The notes under the pieces are model-generated. The model did no database searches. It was not told where the DNA came from and saw only the letters and a list, made by a program, of their open reading frames with translations. Source: Actinobaculum massiliense (GTDB lineage Bacteria; Actinomycetota; Actinomycetes; Actinomycetales; Actinomycetaceae). Taken from it: 64,000 bases of DNA. Position numbers and translations under genes: made by a program. Below, piece after piece: positions 33,281 through 41,820 of the stretch (the stretch's first letter is position 1; the number at the start of each line of letters is the position of its first letter). Where the stretch lies: positions 62,001 through 126,000 of the forward strand of contig NZ_LN881716.1 of NCBI RefSeq assembly GCF_001457435.1, written 5' to 3'.

Positions 33281-34609
33281 CTAAATCATTCTGAAGCGAG
33301 CTCGCTCTACCGGGGTGACCTGACTCCGGTATTCCACCCATTCCGCCCGCTTATCGCGCAAGAAGTAATCAAAGGCATCCTCGCCCAGGGTCTCGGCCAC
33401 CAGATCGGATTGACGCATGAGGCCTAGGGCCGATTCCAGCGACGTTGGGAGCGATTCGATTCCCAGCACGCTCCGCTCCAAATCATTCATGAGGAGAACA
33501 TCTGTTTCAGCCGGTTCGGAAAGCTCATATTTCCCAATAATTCCTGCCAGGCCCGCGCGCAGAATCGCCGCAAAGGCGAGGTAGGGATTGCAGGCGGTAT
33601 CAAGTGCGCGGTACTCCAGGCGTGCGCTGGCCGGCTTGGTGGGTTTGTATTCAGGAACCCGCACCAGGGCGGATTGGTTGCGCGGACCCCAGCAAACATA
33701 GGGCGGTGCCTCACCGCCGCCCCACAGTCGCTTATAGGAGTTGACGTGCTGGTTGGTGACGGCGGTGATTTCCCGTGCGTGGCGCATCAGTCCGGCGAGG
33801 AAACGCCGGCCCGTCACCGACATTCCGTACAGGCCCGAGGCGTCATGGAAGGCATTGTTTTCACCCTCGAAAAGGGAGAAATGCGTGTGCATTGCCGAAC
33901 CCGGCCAGTCATGAAGCGGCTTGGGCATAAAGGAGGCCTCAACGCCGTGGCGAAGCGCGACCTCACGGATGATCACTCGGCTGGTCATAATCGCGTCAGC
34001 CATGGTGAGCGCATCGGCAAAGCGCAGGTCAATTTCCTGCTGGCCAGGCCCAATTTCGTGATGCGAAAACTCCACCGAGATTCCCGCTCGCTCCAGAGAA
34101 AGAATGAGATCGCGCCTAAAGCCGTGAGCAACCGAACGGGTGACGTAATCGAAATAGGAGGCGTTATCAATCGGGGTAGGTTCGACGTCGTCGCTCGAAC
34201 CCGGAAGGAAAAGATAGAACTCAATTTCCGGGTGGGCGTAGGCGGTAAAGCCGTACTCGGCGGCAAGATCAATGGTGCGTTTGAGGATCGAGCGCGGATC
34301 CGAACGCGCGGGCTCACCGTCGCGGCTCGCAATATCGCAGAACATCACCGCCACCGGCTCCTCCAGCGAACCAACCGTGGTGAAGGTATCGGCATCTGGA
34401 ATGGCGAGCATATCGGACTCGTAAACGCGGGTTAGCCCCTGGATTGCGGAGCCGTCGAAACCAATCCCTTCCGCGAAGGCACCCTCGAGTTCGGCCGGCG
34501 CCACCGCCACCGATTTGAGCGTTCCCACGATATCGGTGAACCACAGGCGCACGTACCGAATGTTCTTCTCGGTGATGGTTCGTAAAACGTATTCTTGCTG
34601 AGCGTTCAT
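33281..34609 (-). CDS. glnA2: glutamine synthetase family protein (GlnA2-like)
   Basis: The 442-residue protein is a type I glutamine synthetase homologue with FTDIVGTLKSV, GFDGSAIQGLTRVYESDM, HPEIEFYLF, SHHEIGPGQQEIDLRF and FMPKPLHDWPGSAMHTH. The adenylylation tyrosine region of GlnA1 is replaced by TDVLLMNDLERS, with no Tyr, so it should not be controlled by GlnE although it is co-transcribed with it. The order glnA-glnE-glnA2 matches Rv2220-Rv2222c. It may act on glutamate or on another amine. The ATG has GAGGTGG upstream. Confidence 0.93.
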   Translation of the reverse strand: MNAQQEYVLRTITEKNIRYVRLWFTDIVGTLKSVAVAPAELEGAFAEGIGFDGSAIQGLTRVYESDMLAIPDADTFTTVGSLEEPVAVMFCDIASRDGEPARSDPRSILKRTIDLAAEYGFTAYAHPEIEFYLFLPGSSDDVEPTPIDNASYFDYVTRSVAHGFRRDLILSLERAGISVEFSHHEIGPGQQEIDLRFADALTMADAIMTSRVIIREVALRHGVEASFMPKPLHDWPGSAMHTHFSLFEGENNAFHDASGLYGMSVTGRRFLAGLMRHAREITAVTNQHVNSYKRLWGGGEAPPYVCWGPRNQSALVRVPEYKPTKPASARLEYRALDTACNPYLAFAAILRAGLAGIIGKYELSEPAETDVLLMNDLERSVLGIESLPTSLESALGLMRQSDLVAETLGEDAFDYFLRDKRAEWVEYRSQVTPVERARFRMI

Positions 34610-34631
34610 CTTTCCACCTCTGCGCTTGAAC

Positions 34632-35810
34632 CTACCGCGATTTTACCGGGGTCTCGCCAGCCGGGGCCACGGCCTGCTCGCCGCGCGAGCGGCGCGCTGA
34701 ATCATCGGAAGCGGGATGGCCGTGCAGGCGCAGGCCAATCATGGTGATGTAATCGCGCACCTGATACCACGAGCGCAGATCCTCGCCCGGAGTCACCAAC
34801 CAGGGAACCAAGGTGTCAATCGTGCGGGTATCGGTGCGGGAAAGCGACTCCAGGGACTGGGTCCATTCGTCGAGACAGTTGAGGGCGTAAGCCCAGCCGG
34901 CGTAGCGCACAAAATCGTCCAGGCGCGCCCCTGTCGTGGGCGGGGCATCCACCAAAAAGCGCCGAAATCCGTAAATCTGATCCGAGGCCACAATCCCGCC
35001 GGGAGACCGGCTTTTGTATTTGAGCACGGTAACCAGGCCGGCGATAGCCACCACGAGGGATACGCCAATCCAGAACGGCGTCACCGCGAGCGCCAGGGTC
35101 GAAATAATGGCGATGAAACACCAGAGCGCTCCCCCAATGAGTTCCACCGCGCCGAGCGAACCTAGCAGTTCACGGCCGGGCAGGAACCAGCGCCGCCGCT
35201 TCATCACCTCGTGGCGCACATCGGTTGCCACCGTATGGGCGAGGGTGCGCGAGAAGCCCTGCACCCGCAAAATAGGTTGGCGTGAGGGCGGAAGGCCCGC
35301 GGCCTCCATCCCGGTCCGATAACGCGCGATATCGAGGGGATGCTCGGCTCGGTAGTGGCGGGATTCGCCCGCTCCCGGCTCGGCAATAGCCTCAAGAAAA
35401 CGGCGTTCTTGCGGAGGAAGGCTAGCATCGGGATCTTTTTGCAGGGAGACCACGATGGTTTCTCCGCGCACCCCCGGATCGCGGATGAAATCGAAAGCGA
35501 TATAACCCCGGCAAGCTAAATCGACCAGCGTTGAGACCGTAGCCGAGTCCCCGGTGGCGCCGTCGATAATAAAGTCTGCAATGGCGGGAGTCATTTCCGG
35601 TGGCGCGGAGCGCATGGGCGCCCGATCAATGCGGGCGCGGCGAGTTTCTTTAGCGGCGGGAACCTGCGGAAAAACCCCGCGCGGCACCCGGGCATACTCA
35701 CGCTCCGGGAGGAGGGCAAGCACCAGCACCACCAGGGAGAGAACGCAAATCCCACCACCGGTCCAAAATTCAAGGCTGGTTGTTCCGGTGAAATTCAAAA
35801 TCGACGTCAT
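34632..35810 (-). CDS. DUF2207-like membrane protein
   Basis: The 392-residue protein has one N-terminal membrane helix (about 17-35, GGICVLSLVVLVLALLP), a cytoplasmic or extracellular domain with PPEMTPAIADFIIDG and TLVDLACRGYIAF, two further helices at about 215-260 (LIGGALWCFIAIISTLALAV and WIGVSLVVAIAGLVTVL) and a terminal part IYGFRRFLVDAPP...YAGWAYALNC. This arrangement is that of the C-terminal part of DUF2207 proteins, without the usual N-terminal domain. The ATG at 35810 has GAGGGAG upstream. It is 22 bp ahead of glnA2 and presumably starts that operon. Confidence 0.8.
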   Translation of the reverse strand: MTSILNFTGTTSLEFWTGGGICVLSLVVLVLALLPEREYARVPRGVFPQVPAAKETRRARIDRAPMRSAPPEMTPAIADFIIDGATGDSATVSTLVDLACRGYIAFDFIRDPGVRGETIVVSLQKDPDASLPPQERRFLEAIAEPGAGESRHYRAEHPLDIARYRTGMEAAGLPPSRQPILRVQGFSRTLAHTVATDVRHEVMKRRRWFLPGRELLGSLGAVELIGGALWCFIAIISTLALAVTPFWIGVSLVVAIAGLVTVLKYKSRSPGGIVASDQIYGFRRFLVDAPPTTGARLDDFVRYAGWAYALNCLDEWTQSLESLSRTDTRTIDTLVPWLVTPGEDLRSWYQVRDYITMIGLRLHGHPASDDSARRSRGEQAVAPAGETPVKSR

Positions 35811-35881
35811 CGCGCTCCCTCGCCCCCTCGCGCACCTTTCACGCTCGGCCTTCAAACCGCAAGCCTACACGCCCGCCAGTG

Positions 35882-35887
35882 TAGAAT
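35882..35887 (+). promoter_or_regulatory. candidate panB -10 element (TAGAAT)
   Basis: TAGAAT lies about 35 nt before ATG 35923, giving a leader that contains the GGAGGAAAA ribosome binding site. Confidence 0.5.
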
Positions 35888-35922
35888 TATGTGCAAGAAA
35901 ACGTACCTATGGAGGAAAACCC

Positions 35923-36795
35923 ATGAGTGACCAGTTGCCCGAAGCCGCGCACCAGGAAAACGTCGAGGAAGCGGTGAGCCGTCTAGAAGGCGAACAGTTC
36001 AAGCCTTCGCGGATTAGGGTCCATCATTTGCGAAAAATGATGAAGGCGCATGAGCCCATCACCATGATCACCGCCTACGACGCGGTGATCGCCCGGCTGG
36101 TAGATAACGCCGGCGTGGAGATGATCCTGGTGGGTGATTCGATTGGGAACACACTGCTAGGCTATTCCTCAACCGTTCCGGTCACCATGGAAATTATGGA
36201 AACCGCTACCGCGGCCGTTATGCGCGGCACCAACCGCGCATTCATCGTGGCTGATTTGCCATTCGGCTCCTATGAAGAAAGCCCGCAGCAGGCTGTGCAC
36301 AATGCCCTGCGCCTGGTTCGCGCCGGGGCGGATGCGGTGAAGCTGGAAGGCGGTGCCCATTTCGCTCCCACGGTGGAAGCGATCACCAATGCCGGCATTA
36401 ATGTAGTGGCGCATATTGGTTACACCCCGCAGTCCGATGCAGCCCTGGGCGGCCCGCGCGTGCAGGGACGCAATGAGCGCGACGAAGACCGCCTCGCTCA
36501 AGATGCGCTCGCGCTGGAAAAGGCCGGCGCGGTCGCGATAGTCCTCGAGCTGGTGCCCGCGGCGGTGGCGCAGCGCATCACGGAGATCTCCCATATTCCC
36601 ACTATTGGCATTGGCGCCGGGCCGCACACCAACGGCCAGGTCTTGGTGTGGACGGATATGGCGGGGATGAGCGATTGGGTTCCGCGCTTCGTTCGCCGCT
36701 TCGGCGAGGTAGGAAAGGCACTCACCGATGCCACCAGCGCCTACCGCGATGCGGTGCGAAACCGCGAGTTCCCCTCCCAGGAGCACAGCTTCTAA
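35923..36795 (+). CDS. panB: 3-methyl-2-oxobutanoate hydroxymethyltransferase
   Basis: The 290-residue enzyme makes ketopantoate from 2-oxoisovalerate and methylene-tetrahydrofolate, the first committed step to pantothenate and CoA. Motifs: [36 protein letters not shown] (metal-binding Asp), [28 protein letters not shown] and [21 protein letters not shown]. It has a 40-residue N-terminal extension. GGAGGAAAA precedes ATG 35923. map follows 82 bp later from its own promoter; other pantothenate genes are not nearby. Confidence 0.95.
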   Translation: MSDQLPEAAHQENVEEAVSRLEGEQFKPSRIRVHHLRKMMKAHEPITMITAYDAVIARLVDNAGVEMILVGDSIGNTLLGYSSTVPVTMEIMETATAAVMRGTNRAFIVADLPFGSYEESPQQAVHNALRLVRAGADAVKLEGGAHFAPTVEAITNAGINVVAHIGYTPQSDAALGGPRVQGRNERDEDRLAQDALALEKAGAVAIVLELVPAAVAQRITEISHIPTIGIGAGPHTNGQVLVWTDMAGMSDWVPRFVRRFGEVGKALTDATSAYRDAVRNREFPSQEHSF

Positions 36796-36864
36796 GGAGC
36801 TATTTCCAGCCATCAACTTCAGCGCCGCCGCGGGCTCTTTGACGAGAACTCGCGGCGGTGCGCT

Positions 36865-36870
36865 TATGAT
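36865..36870 (+). promoter_or_regulatory. leaderless -10 element (TATGAT)
   Basis: TATGAT, then 7 nt, then ATG 36878 of map. TTGACG lies 20 bp upstream, longer than usual for a -35 box. Confidence 0.55.
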
Positions 36871-36877
36871 GGGGAGC

Positions 36878-37780
36878 ATGAGTCTTGCCGAAAGAGCGCC
36901 GCTGGGCGCCACCACACCTGGAAAGCTTTCACCTCGCCGCTCGGTGCCCGCACATATCGAACGCCCCGAGTACATGTTCCACGACGGACCGGAAGTTATT
37001 ACGGCGTCGGACGTGAAAAGCGAGGAAACCATCGAGCGTATTCGCGAGGCGGGAACGATTGCCGCGGACGCCATGTACGAAGCAGCGAAGGCGATCGCGC
37101 CGGGCGTGACCACGGACAAGCTAGACGAAATCGCGCACGAGTACATGTGCGACCACGGCGCCTATCCCTCATGCCTGGGTTATATGGGATTCCCGAAATC
37201 TATCTGCACCTCTGCGAACGAGGTTATTTGCCACGGCATCCCCGATTCTCGCCGCCTGGAGGAAGGCGACATTATCAACCTCGACGTCACCGCCTATAAG
37301 AACGGCGTGCACGGAGATACCAACGCCACTTTCCCGGTAGGCGAGATCGACGCCGAATCCAAACTGCTGATCGAGCGCACCGCGAAGGCCACCCTGCGCG
37401 GTATCAAAGCGGCCAAGCCGGGCCGCGCCGTCAACATTATTGGGCGGGTAATTGAGGCTTACGTCCACCGCTTCGAGTACGGAACGGTCCACGATTTCAC
37501 CGGACACGGCGTGGGAGAAGCCTTCCACTCGGGCCTAATCATCCCCCATTACGATTCCGACCCTCTCTACGCCGATCCCATTCAGGAAAATATGGTGTTT
37601 ACGGTGGAACCGATGGTGACCTTGGGAACGATTGACTACGAAATTTGGGATGACGATTGGACCACGGTGACGGCCGATCGCGGGCGCACAGCGCAGTTTG
37701 AACACACCATCGTGGTGCGCGAATCCGGCCCGGAGATCCTCACGCTTCCCTCGGATCCGACGGTTGGCCTGCGGCTTTGA
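36878..37780 (+). CDS. map: methionine aminopeptidase, type I
   Basis: The 300-residue metalloenzyme removes the initiator methionine from new proteins after deformylation by Def (also in this window). The five metal ligands fit [20 protein letters not shown] (two Asp), [11 protein letters not shown] (His), MVFTVEPMV (Glu) and [11 protein letters not shown] (Glu), with CHGIPDSR before them. It has a 40-residue N-terminal extension, as in mycobacterial MapB. Of three close ATGs, 36878 is placed by the TATGAT -10 box. Confidence 0.95.
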   Translation: MSLAERAPLGATTPGKLSPRRSVPAHIERPEYMFHDGPEVITASDVKSEETIERIREAGTIAADAMYEAAKAIAPGVTTDKLDEIAHEYMCDHGAYPSCLGYMGFPKSICTSANEVICHGIPDSRRLEEGDIINLDVTAYKNGVHGDTNATFPVGEIDAESKLLIERTAKATLRGIKAAKPGRAVNIIGRVIEAYVHRFEYGTVHDFTGHGVGEAFHSGLIIPHYDSDPLYADPIQENMVFTVEPMVTLGTIDYEIWDDDWTTVTADRGRTAQFEHTIVVRESGPEILTLPSDPTVGLRL

Positions 37781-37786
37781 AAGATG

Positions 37787-38178
37787 CGAATGAGTCAGCC
37801 TATACGCCGGGTTCTGTGCCCAAGCTCCAGGAGCCTGGGCGGCGACCATCCATCTACGCCTACCGTTGCCGGCAGACTCTAGCAATCCACCCGCGCGCTC
37901 GGCGGGAAGCGTCAACGCGCGCTGTCTGATCTTGCTCCCGGTGGGGCTTGCCGTGCCGCTTCCGTCACCGGAAGCGCGGTGGTCTCTTACACCGCCTTTT
38001 CACCCTTACCCTTGCGGGCGGTTTGTTTTCTGTGGCGCTTTCCCGCGGGTCACCCCGGGTGGGCGTTACCCACCACCGTTCCCTGTGGAGCCCGGACGTT
38101 CCTCGGCGCACCCGCCGCCGTCAGGCTTTTCGCTCGACGACGCCGCCGTGCAACGCGGCCGCCCGGCTGACTCATTCG
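37787..38178 (-). ncRNA. rnpB: RNase P RNA (bacterial type A)
   Basis: Catalytic RNA that trims the 5' leader of tRNA precursors. On the minus strand the terminal helix P1 is formed by CGAATGAGTCAGCC at the 5' end and GGCTGACTCATTCG at the 3' end, a perfect 14-bp pair. Conserved regions include GTCCGGGCTCCACAGGG near the 5' side, CAGAAAAC and GGGTAAGGGTGAAAAGGC in the middle, and GGCACAGAACCCGGCGTATA before the 3' end. Length is about 392 nt. Exact ends are uncertain by a few bases. It lies downstream of map on the opposite strand. Confidence 0.95.
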
Positions 38179-38258
38179 CGTGCCTTAGTTTAGCGCCTCA
38201 AGCCGCGCCCGCCCGCGCGTCTTGATCACATTCAAGTTCGCTGCGCCGCGGGATCGGC

Positions 38259-38756
38259 CTACTTTTGACCTTCGTCAAGCTTGCCGGCGCGTAGATCCCG
38301 CATTTGCTGGATCACTAGCGCGTATCCCTCCTTGAGGTTCGCCTTGGTTTCTCCCGTCCAGCGCCGCGCCACAAAATTCATGGGATAAATGGTGGTCTCC
38401 AAGTCCGGGTCATAGAGGGCGATGTCCGCGCCCTGCTGATCTTCCCAGATCACCCATTCCAAACCGAGTTCCTTTTCCAGCAAGTCGCCGATACCCGCGC
38501 CCAGCATATTGATCAATGTGCTCGCATCGGCCCGCTCTTCCAAGCGCACGGTAGAATCGGAATTAGCAGCCCAGATGGCTTTCTGCTGATCAAACAATTC
38601 CTGCAGTTGATCGAGATTCCCGCGGATCCCCATCTCTTCCAAAACCTTCAGCATCGCGTCCAGCCACGCCCGTTCATCAGAATCAAGAAGATACGCATGC
38701 TCTTCCTGATCCTCGTTGTGGTACAGAGCCTTTCCGCGCGATGTTTGATCAGCCAC
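38259..38756 (-). CDS. DUF3806 domain protein
   Basis: The 165-residue acidic protein has a DUF3806-like core: LINMLGAGIGDLLEKELGLEWVIWEDQQGADIALYDP and TTIYPMNFVARRW (about residues 80-140). GTG 38756 has AAGGGA upstream and is preferred to the ATG at 38864, which would overlap the previous gene. It is the last gene of the unit 40769-38259, 49 bp after the coiled-coil gene. Its function is unknown. Confidence 0.8.
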   Translation of the reverse strand: MADQTSRGKALYHNEDQEEHAYLLDSDERAWLDAMLKVLEEMGIRGNLDQLQELFDQQKAIWAANSDSTVRLEERADASTLINMLGAGIGDLLEKELGLEWVIWEDQQGADIALYDPDLETTIYPMNFVARRWTGETKANLKEGYALVIQQMRDLRAGKLDEGQK

Positions 38757-38805
38757 GCTTTCCCTTTCCTCCGCCGCGCTGCAAAGCGCGGGGCTTTTCG
38801 TTCTT

Positions 38806-39540
38806 TTACCGGCTCTCGACCGGCACAATAATGCAGTCGTAGTCTTCCGAAAGATAAATTTCATCTTCCGGGTTGTTCTTGATCCGCGCGACTTCCACCG
38901 GGCTGAGGCGAATGCCGCCGTCGGTCACGCCGTCGGGCGTCATCGCCATTACCGCATAGCCACCGCTAAGAACCGCGTGCTCATACACATTCTTCAACGC
39001 CGTGGCGAGCGGGAAATACAGCCCGTCACGTTGGATACGCAACTCGGCCTGCTCGGACACAATTTTCTCCACCGCTTCTTCGAGCTCCCGGCGCTCCTGC
39101 GCCAGCTTGACTTTCAGATTCTCCAGCTTCGCGGTGACATCGGTAATCTGCCCTTCCGCGGCTTCAACTTCCTCCAGCGCGGCGAATTCACTATCCGAAG
39201 CCACCTCGAGCTTTTCGCGCAAGGTTTTCATTTCGCCCTCGAGCACCAGCAGATCATAGGAACCCAGGCCCTCGCCCGCGTTGTACTTTTCTTCTCTTTG
39301 CGCGATCTGGCCCTGCAAATTAGCGGACTGCTCCTCGGCCTGGCGCAGGCTCTGCTTAGCCTTCTCTAGGCGCTCCTGAGCGTTTTGCAAATCCTTGCCC
39401 AGCCCGGCCGCTCCGTTCATTAGCTTGCCCACGCTCTCGCGAAGTGGGTGCTTTTGGTTTTCACGCTCGAGTCGATTAATACTGCCGTCCAGCTGTGCCA
39501 CTTTGAGCAACTGAAGTTGGTCTTCGCGCGGTGCCTTCAT
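38806..39540 (-). CDS. CdsZ/Rv2229c-like coiled-coil protein with degenerate zinc ribbon
   Basis: The 244-residue protein has a long antiparallel coiled coil (about 1-175; KAPREDQLQLLKVAQLDGSI start) and a C-terminal domain with GGIRLSPVEVARIKNNPEDEIYLSEDYDCIIVPVE. In the CT398/CdsZ family this end is a zinc ribbon with two CxxC pairs (CGGC...LSP.E...CEECGRILV). Here three of the four cysteines are replaced and only one Cys remains, so it should not bind zinc in the usual way. The neighbour NIF3 gene matches the Rv2229c-Rv2230c pair. Translation is probably leaderless from ATG 39540. Confidence 0.83.
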   Translation of the reverse strand: MKAPREDQLQLLKVAQLDGSINRLERENQKHPLRESVGKLMNGAAGLGKDLQNAQERLEKAKQSLRQAEEQSANLQGQIAQREEKYNAGEGLGSYDLLVLEGEMKTLREKLEVASDSEFAALEEVEAAEGQITDVTAKLENLKVKLAQERRELEEAVEKIVSEQAELRIQRDGLYFPLATALKNVYEHAVLSGGYAVMAMTPDGVTDGGIRLSPVEVARIKNNPEDEIYLSEDYDCIIVPVESR

Positions 39541-39547
39541 GATGTGT

Positions 39548-39553
39548 AGCGTA
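39548..39553 (-). promoter_or_regulatory. leaderless -10 element (TACGCT)
   Basis: TACGCT on the minus strand, then 7 nt, then ATG 39540. It sits in the 20-bp gap after the NIF3 stop, so the coiled-coil gene may have its own start inside the operon. Confidence 0.5.
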
Positions 39554-39560
39554 TAGCAAC

Positions 39561-40349
39561 TTATCCGCGGTAGGCGAGATTCCACGCATCTGTTACCGCG
39601 GTGGAAACATAGGTTTCAAGTTCTGGTAACCGAGCGAGCAACTCGGCTTCCATAATCTTTAGTAGCGGCCATTCACTGGCCCAATGCGTGGCGCAAATCA
39701 ATGCACACCCGCCGTCCCAGACGTGATCGGTTGCCGGATGATGGCGCAAATCCGCGGTGAAGTAGGCATCCGCGCCGCTTTCATTTGCGGCTTGAAGTAG
39801 TGAATCCCCCGACCCCGAGCAAATGGCGAGGCGCCGAATCGCCCGCTCCGGATCTCCCGACCCGAGAACCCCGGCGGGAGTGCGCGGCAGGCGCCGAGCG
39901 AAAAGCTCCACTAAATCGGCAAATCGCATGGGCTGGCGAAGCTCGCCGACTCCCCCAATCCCGCTCTCTTCATCGAGCGGCCGTTCGATATGTAGCCCCA
40001 CCAGATCGGCCAGAGCGCGCGTGGAAGCGACCACATCGGCGTTGGTATGGGCCGCGAAAAGCGCCAGGTGCCCGCGCACTGCCCGCGTCACCCAGCTTCC
40101 CTTTGCATTCGTCGCCGCCACCGAGGAAGTCCCCCGCAAGTACAGCGGATGGTGCGTAATGAGCATATCGGCGCCGTTTTCCAGCGCTTCTGCCAAGCTT
40201 GCCTCGCACGGGTCGACGGCGAAGTGGACCTTTTTTATTTCATCTTCCGGGGCGCCGGCAATCAGACCCACCCGGTCCCACTCCTCGGCCTTACTGGGAG
40301 GAAACAGCGCATCGAGTGCGCTCACAACCTCGGCAACCGTGTAGCTCAT
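39561..40349 (-). CDS. NIF3-like dinuclear metal protein (YbgI family)
   Basis: The 262-residue protein has the NIF3 pattern: EEWDRVGLIAG near residue 22, LITHHPLYLRG (two His ligands) near 64, FAAHTNADV near 99, and the C-terminal HWASEWPLLKIMEAEL (His and Glu ligands). YbgI relatives bind two metal ions, and have been linked to folate-type or nucleotide hydrolysis, but no activity is certain. AAGGAGG precedes ATG 40349. It belongs to a unit with the 40769 gene upstream and the coiled-coil gene downstream. Confidence 0.92.
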   Translation of the reverse strand: MSYTVAEVVSALDALFPPSKAEEWDRVGLIAGAPEDEIKKVHFAVDPCEASLAEALENGADMLITHHPLYLRGTSSVAATNAKGSWVTRAVRGHLALFAAHTNADVVASTRALADLVGLHIERPLDEESGIGGVGELRQPMRFADLVELFARRLPRTPAGVLGSGDPERAIRRLAICSGSGDSLLQAANESGADAYFTADLRHHPATDHVWDGGCALICATHWASEWPLLKIMEAELLARLPELETYVSTAVTDAWNLAYRG

Positions 40350-40379
40350 CCCCGCCTCCTTATTTCTTCGTTCCGCTAC

Positions 40380-40769
40380 CTAGGAGCACATCGGCCCCGA
40401 GCAACCCTTCGCAATGGGAGCAAAGCTAGCCGTGAGAGGTAGGGAGTCAATATTTGAGGCATCAAAGTGGAAAACGGGCCCGGCGCTACGCAATTCCACC
40501 TCCGGCTCATCTCCCGCATGCACAACCATGGCCGACTGCTCGAGCGCCACCGGTGATGGGTTTTCCGTTTCGTCGATCTGCAGACCCAAACCCGCCAGGG
40601 TCTTTTCCAAAGAGGCGCGCACAGCGGCGACGTCGTCGAACGGGAAGAGGGGCACCAAGCTACCCGCCACCGCGGTCAAAATCCCCCGGTTCTCTTTTTT
40701 CTCGCAGTCGTACGTGAAAACGCGCGAGCCGGCTGGCGCGTCAATACCAATGTTGTAGGTGGCCATCAT
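40380..40769 (-). CDS. small protein of unknown function
   Basis: A product of about 129 residues, not recognised. It starts ATYNIGIDAPAGSRVFTYDCEKK and has an N-terminal part with alternating hydrophobics, PLFPFDDVAAVRASLEKTLAGLG as a likely helix and a C-terminal PIAKGCSGPMCS with two cysteines. Two adjacent ATGs (40769, 40766) follow AAGGAG; either may start. It is the first gene of the NIF3 unit, 30 bp before NIF3. Confidence 0.7.
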   Translation of the reverse strand: MMATYNIGIDAPAGSRVFTYDCEKKENRGILTAVAGSLVPLFPFDDVAAVRASLEKTLAGLGLQIDETENPSPVALEQSAMVVHAGDEPEVELRSAGPVFHFDASNIDSLPLTASFAPIAKGCSGPMCS

Positions 40770-40803
40770 GTCTCCTTCTCGAAGTCGCACATAATTCTAT
40801 CCA

Positions 40804-40870
40804 CCTCGCACTCCTTAAACTGGGCAAAAACTCCCTCGCAAGCCTTAAGCGGGGCGAAAACTCCCTCGCA
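40804..40870. repeat. two 30-bp intergenic repeats plus a partial third
   Basis: Bases 40804-40833 and 40834-40863 share CCTCGCA at one end and AAAACTC at the other, with CCTTAA in the middle; a third CCTCGCA begins at 40864. The 30-bp period equals ten codons and reads CEGVFA..K. on the minus strand, but no real gene is seen there. Confidence 0.75.
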
Positions 40871-40901
40871 CCGACCCGCGCAAACGTGAAACCCTTTTGC
40901 T

Positions 40902-41739
40902 ATGACTCTCAATATTCCAACCTTCAAACTTTCAGATGGTGGCCAAATTCCTGCCGTTGGCATCGGCTCGCTACTCGCCAAAGGCGAGGAACTGGCAGCA
41001 ACGCTCACAAAAATCCTGCAAGATGGCTACCGCCTAATTGATTCGGCGCAACAGTACGCCAATGAAGTCGCGGTAGGAGAAGCCGTGAAACGCAGCGGAA
41101 TTGACCGCGCGGAATTCTTCATCACCACCAAGGTGGCCGGCGTTGATCAGGGACGCGAGCTGGTGCGCCCGGGCCTGGAAGCCTCCCTACGGCGGCTCGA
41201 TATGGACTATGTGGACGCGCTGTTGATTCACTGGCCCAACCCCTCGCGCGGGCTTTATGTTGAAACCTGGGAGGCCATGCTCGAGCTGCAGAGCGAAGGG
41301 CTGATCCGGCACGTGGGCGTCTCGAATTTCCTCCCCGGAGCATCTCGATAATCTCTACGCGGCCACCGGGGTGTATCCGGTGATGAACCAAATCCAGCTT
41401 TCCCCGGCGCTCCCGCGCCAAACCTCGCGCGCCTACCACGCCGAGCACGGGATCCTTACAGAGGCATGGCGCCCGCTGGGCGGCCCGGAAAACGTGCTCG
41501 ATCAAATTATTGTGAAGACCATCGCCGAAAAACATGAAGTGAGCGCCGGCCAGGTGGCGTTGCGCTGGGCGGTGCAGCAGGGCATCGTTCCGATCCCGTC
41601 CTCCTCCAATCCTTCTCGCTGGAAGGCAAACGCGGATTTGTTCAGCTTTGAACTCGACGAGCGCGATATGCGTGATCTGGAAACGCTTGATTTAGGCGAA
41701 GCCACGGCCTGGGACGCACGAACCCACGAAGAGTGGTAG
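40902..41739 (+). pseudogene. aldo/keto reductase, frameshifted
   Basis: The first part (40902-41337) encodes the N-terminal half of a 2,5-diketogluconate-reductase-type AKR: DGYRLIDSAQQYANE (catalytic Asp and Tyr), FFITTKVAG (Lys), YVDALLIHWPNP (His) and HVGVSNFLP. That frame then stops at 41349. The rest of the protein (EHLDNLYAATGVYPVMNQIQ..., IVPIPSSSNPSRWKAN) continues in another frame from about 41338 to 41739. One extra G in CCCCGG at 41337-41338 explains the break; removing it restores a standard 278-residue enzyme. It is either a recent pseudogene or a sequencing error. Confidence 0.88.
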
Positions 41740-41820
41740 GTTTCCCCTTTTCGACCAAAACACCTTAGTATCGAAAACTGAAACCGCTCGCATGGGCGGA
41801 CCGCCGTGGAAAGGTAACGC

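Noticed and set aside
38085-38110. Unusual base (AACGTCC rather than AAAGTCC) in the conserved RNase P RNA core
   Set aside because: This variant is probably common in high-GC Gram-positives; it was not counted as anomalous without an alignment.
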